Assembly (NCBI RefSeq): GCF_013177735.1
Contig: NZ_WOEZ01000018.1
Coordinates: 100,961-164,960 of the forward strand
Source of the DNA: Paraburkholderia elongata
GTDB lineage: Bacteria; Pseudomonadota; Gammaproteobacteria; Burkholderiales; Burkholderiaceae
Length of the DNA: 64,000 nt
Reading direction: 5' to 3'
Of this stretch, positions 61,657-64,000 are shown in pieces; position 1 is the first letter of the stretch; each line of letters opens with the position of its first letter. Made by a program: the position numbers and the translations under genes. Under the pieces are notes generated by a model. That model had not been told where the DNA came from, made no database searches, and saw only the letters and a list, made by a program, of their open reading frames with translations.

Positions 61657-63100
61657 CCGGAAGGTAGCGCGCATGCCGCGCGGTGATGTCCTCCTGCTCG
61701 CCTTCCGCCTGGAGCTTCGCCATCGCGTAAACACGGGTCGATTCGGACAGGCGATATTTCGCCACCGGACCGTCGAACTCAACGCTGACAAGCGATTTCG
61801 CGACCAGCTCGCCAATGCTGCCGATCGCGTTCGCCATCGTGTACGCCTCGTCGCATACGACCGCGCACATTGCCTCGAAAGTAAAGGCGCCGCCGAATAC
61901 CGCGAGACGCCGGAATAGCGACCGGGCGTTGTGGTCGAGTATCGCGAAGCTCCAATCGAACGTCGCGCGCAGGGTTTGATGGCGCGGCAGCGCAGTCCGG
62001 TAACCGCCCGACAGAATCGCCATGCGATCGTCCAGCCGGCGATACACGCCTTCTACACCGAGCGCAACGACGCGAGCCGCCGCGAGCTCGATCGCCAGCG
62101 GAATACCGTCGAGCCGCCGGCAAATCTCGCCGACGAGCTGGATTTCCGCGCTGTCGCTGCCCACTTTTCCTTGCAATGAATTGGCGTGTAGCAGAAACAG
62201 ATTCACCGCCGAACACCGCAGAATGTCCGCATCGGTTGAATGAGGCGGCGGCGCCTCCAGCGGTTCAACCCGAAACACTGTCTCGGGCATGATATGGAGC
62301 GGTTCTCTGCTCGTGACGAGCACCCGGAGCGCGTCGTTGCCGGCAACCAGTGCCTCGACGATGTGCGCCACGATACCGATCACATGCTCCGCGTTGTCGA
62401 GTAGGAGCAGTCTGTGCCGCCGGGCCAGGGCCGCCGCCACCTGCTCGACATCGACTTGCGGACCGGGCACGGACAACCCGCAGCTCTCGACGATGGCGCG
62501 GAGCACGGCTTCCCCGGTGGTCAACGCGGCCAGTTCGACAAAACAGACGGGCTCCGCGAAGTCCGACGAGCTATGGTGCGCTGCTTCGACAGCGACACTC
62601 GTTTTGCCTATGCCGCCGGCGCCCACCAGCGTCAACACATGCGTCTGTTCTAGCATCGCGCGGATTTGCCTGATCGCGAGGCCACGCCCCAACAGTCCGG
62701 ATTTAGGCTGTGGGAGACGGCGAGCGCCGGATGCCTGCGAGCCGGGTGCCCGTACGTCGGATGCCCGTCCGCCGGATGCCCGTACTCCGGTTTCGTCGGG
62801 CAGCGCGTCTTTCCGGCGCTGGCGAAGCTGATACCCGCGCCCGGGCACGGTGAGAATCAGGTCCCGGTCCGGACCGAGTACTTTGCGCAGCGCGGATAGA
62901 TGGACCTGGATGTTGTTTTCTTCGACGACGGTGTCCGGCCAGACGGTGTTCATCAGTTCGTCTTTCGTGACGAGACGGCCATTGGCGGAAGCCACGACGG
63001 CAAGGATGTCGAAGGCGCGGGACCCGAGTTGAACGGTTTTGCCGTTCTGCTGCAGGGTGCGCATCTCCAGATCGATCTGAAAGCGGCCTAATTCGATCAT
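61634..63100 (-). CDS. Winged-helix / NB-ARC-type NTPase regulator (short form)
   Basis: A 488-residue paralogue of the protein encoded at 572-3490, without the TPR half. The winged helix is at 1-95 (LGSRAFDILAVVASANGRLVTKDEL, VPGRGYQLRQ) and a repeated linker at about 103-125. The NTPase domain has P-loop GAGGIGKT, LLLLDNAEHV, GIPLAIELAAARV and GGYRTALPRHQTLRATFDWSF. It faces the hybrid kinase gene tail to tail with a 23-bp overlap, and is divergent from the double-glycine peptide gene at 63654, which it could control (inference). Confidence 0.88.
   Translation of the reverse strand: MIELGRFQIDLEMRTLQQNGKTVQLGSRAFDILAVVASANGRLVTKDELMNTVWPDTVVEENNIQVHLSALRKVLGPDRDLILTVPGRGYQLRQRRKDALPDETGVRASGGRASDVRAPGSQASGARRLPQPKSGLLGRGLAIRQIRAMLEQTHVLTLVGAGGIGKTSVAVEAAHHSSSDFAEPVCFVELAALTTGEAVLRAIVESCGLSVPGPQVDVEQVAAALARRHRLLLLDNAEHVIGIVAHIVEALVAGNDALRVLVTSREPLHIMPETVFRVEPLEAPPPHSTDADILRCSAVNLFLLHANSLQGKVGSDSAEIQLVGEICRRLDGIPLAIELAAARVVALGVEGVYRRLDDRMAILSGGYRTALPRHQTLRATFDWSFAILDHNARSLFRRLAVFGGAFTFEAMCAVVCDEAYTMANAIGSIGELVAKSLVSVEFDGPVAKYRLSESTRVYAMAKLQAEGEQEDITARHARYLPATRRSAA
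62730..62789. repeat. Four 15-bp tandem repeats in the linker of the short-form regulator
   Basis: GATGCCTGCGAGCCG, GGTGCCCGTACGTCG, GATGCCCGTCCGCCG and GATGCCCGTACTCCG follow each other without gaps. On the coding strand they give pentapeptides of the type VRASG, GRASD, VRAPG and SQASG, between the winged helix and the NTPase. Confidence 0.85.
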
Positions 63101-63378
63101 GACTTTGTCAGGTTCAGGAACAGTGAGCGAGTCACGGAAAGGGAGCGGCGTGCCGGCGGGGCGCGGAGGCAGTCGCGGGCGCCGGAGCCAGGTACGGTAC
63201 GAAAGTACCGCGGCGAGATTTATGCGTCTTGCACGTTAGTGCGATGCTTTGTAGGAAAGTCTATGGGCGCGGCCGGGGTGCCGCCCGGCCGAGCCACCGT
63301 GCCGTCTGATCACGCGCCGTTGGGCAGGGAACCAATCGTGGTCTGAAGCGATGTGATCCGCGCGCGGGAACGGCAGTC

Positions 63379-63392
63379 ATGTCAGCTGACAT
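63379..63392. promoter_or_regulatory. 14-bp palindrome, possible sigma-54 enhancer site
   Basis: ATGTCAGCTGACAT is a perfect palindrome about 190 bp upstream of the sigma-54-type promoter. That is the usual distance for a bacterial enhancer-binding-protein site. No enhancer-binding protein is encoded in the window. Confidence 0.5.
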
Positions 63393-63569
63393 TTACGTAG
63401 AGCAGGGCTGTTCTGTCAAAGCAAACAGTCACCGGGAAATGTGTTTGCCATAGCAAGACATCTTTTTCCATCCGGTCCCTTAACCAGCCTTTTAAAAGCT
63501 CATGGTTGATATTTATTTGTCTTTGTTTTCATGTGGTTAGGTTATTTTTCCCGGCTCATGGATTGAGGT

Positions 63570-63585
63570 TGGCACACCCTATGCA
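63570..63585 (+). promoter_or_regulatory. Sigma-54-type (-24/-12) promoter
   Basis: TGGCAC-ACCCT-ATGCA matches the consensus TGGCAC-N5-TTGCA at all but one defined position. It keeps the invariant GG (63571-63572) and GC (63583-63584) with correct spacing. It points at the double-glycine peptide gene, giving a leader of about 60 bases. Confidence 0.65.
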
Positions 63586-63653
63586 AATGTACCTGTGAGC
63601 GCGACGAATAGTGCTCTTCCATCCAAACCGAAGCAACTCCCAGGAGATTTACC

Positions 63654-63887
63654 ATGACCTCACTGACCATCAAAGACCTCGCCCACACCGAAGAACTGTC
63701 TGCCAAGGCTCTTTCCGCTGTACGCGGCGGCAGCAACTACAACGTCGGAAACCTCAACGCTGCTTTTGGCGGCGGCTTCGCCAGCCCGGGCATCGTGGTG
63801 GCACCGGTCACCCAGACTGACACGTACACGAAGGTCGAAATTCCCACCATCCAGAATTTCGGCGGCCTGCAGATTGCCCACGTGTGA
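63654..63887 (+). CDS. Small peptide with double-glycine leader
   Basis: A 77-residue protein with CAGGAGAT upstream of the ATG. The N-terminus MTSLTIKDLAHTEELSAKAL followed by SAVRGG fits a double-glycine leader (EELS...L..V.GG) of the type cleaved by peptidase-C39 ABC exporters or by maturases of ribosomal peptides. The 51-residue core is Gly/Asn/Thr-rich (GNLNAAFGGGFASPG, TQTDTYTKVEIPTIQNFGG) and has no Cys. No exporter or modifying enzyme is visible in the window. A second copy of its leader region starts at the right edge. Confidence 0.8.
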   Translation: MTSLTIKDLAHTEELSAKALSAVRGGSNYNVGNLNAAFGGGFASPGIVVAPVTQTDTYTKVEIPTIQNFGGLQIAHV

Positions 63888-63965
63888 GTTAGGCGAAGAG
63901 GAGAGTCGCCCTGACAGGGGATGCCGTCCAATCCCACGCAGGTGCGCTCTCCACCGCTTGCGCAA

Positions 63966-64000
63966 CGAATCGTGCTCTTCCAAACCGAAACAGATCCAGG
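63966..64000 (+). repeat. Second copy of the peptide-gene leader at the window edge
   Basis: ACGAATCGTGCTCTTCC followed by AAACCGAAACAGATCCAGG closely matches 63603-63642 (ACGAATAGTGCTCTTCC ... AAACCGAAGCAACTCCCAGG), with small gaps. In the first copy this stretch ends in the ribosome-binding site of the peptide gene, so a paralogous peptide gene probably begins just beyond the window. Confidence 0.7.

Larger units (their letters stand above)
63101..63653. promoter_or_regulatory. Divergent promoter region: regulator / double-glycine peptide
   Basis: This 553-bp region holds no gene. It contains a small hairpin CGGTAC-GAAA-GTACCG (63195-63210), a perfect palindrome (63379-63392), an AT-rich stretch (63480-63550) and a sigma-54-type promoter (63570-63585). 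The leader from 63603 to 63645 begins to be repeated at 63966-64000. Confidence 0.7.

Overview
The window is GC-rich, gene-dense DNA from a metabolically versatile betaproteobacterium, most probably Paraburkholderia, Caballeronia or Burkholderia. The evidence is the typical Burkholderiaceae porins, the many LysR/AraC regulators, the aromatic-catabolic gene sets and the small double-glycine peptide. There are no rRNA or tRNA genes, no insertion sequences and no CRISPR arrays. It looks like an accessory catabolic region of a secondary chromosome or megaplasmid (inference).

Layout. (1) 1-3.5 kb: the tail of an HD-domain protein and a 972-residue winged-helix/NTPase/TPR regulator. (2) 3.5-16.3 kb: two divergent LysR genes and a hydroquinone operon. 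The operon has a two-subunit hydroquinone dioxygenase, 4-hydroxymuconic semialdehyde dehydrogenase and maleylacetate reductase, then a branched-chain-amino-acid-type ABC importer, a Rieske ferredoxin and a porin, closed by a 19-bp-stem hairpin. (3) 16.5-21.8 kb: a second ring-cleavage operon with an intradiol (hydroxyquinol-type) dioxygenase, an SDR, a BKACE (DUF849) beta-keto acid cleavage enzyme, a gamma-carbonic-anhydrase-like protein, a quinone-oxidoreductase-like MDR, a cupin and an AraC regulator. (4) 21.8-27.8 kb: a LacI repressor and a divergent ribose-type ABC importer. (5) 28-37.6 kb: a porin, several exported proteins (beta-propeller, GlcG/HbpS, Tat-type acetamidase/formamidase), an aromatic-acid MFS carrier, an FAH-family hydrolase, an AraC regulator and an alpha/beta hydrolase. 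(6) 37.6-49.1 kb: a molybdenum hydroxylase with its [2Fe-2S] and tri-heme cytochrome c subunits, an MFS exporter, a FAD monooxygenase with a divergent LysR, a YcaC-like hydrolase and an amidohydrolase. (7) 49.1-64 kb: a signalling/stress block with a cyclic-nucleotide-binding MscS channel, a degenerate HD protein, XapX, an exported VOC protein, an alginate-type porin, a cNMP-domain thioredoxin-reductase-like flavoprotein, an 1864-residue hybrid kinase, a second winged-helix/NTPase regulator and a double-glycine leader peptide.

How it fits together. Both ring-cleavage operons can converge on maleylacetate / 3-oxoadipate. A near-perfect 16-bp palindrome, ATGCAAACGATTGCAT, lies on the -10 region of three promoters (16.48, 23.02 and 28.12 kb), always 26-28 bp after the start of a TTGAC-type -35. 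This ties the hydroxyquinol operon, the ribose-type importer and the porin block into one regulon, very probably under the LacI repressor encoded between them. The regulon pairs a sugar-type importer with aromatic ring cleavage and a BKACE, and is my leading candidate for an undescribed system. The second is the double-glycine peptide at the right edge, which has a sigma-54-type promoter and a palindrome upstream; its leader region begins to repeat at the very end of the window.
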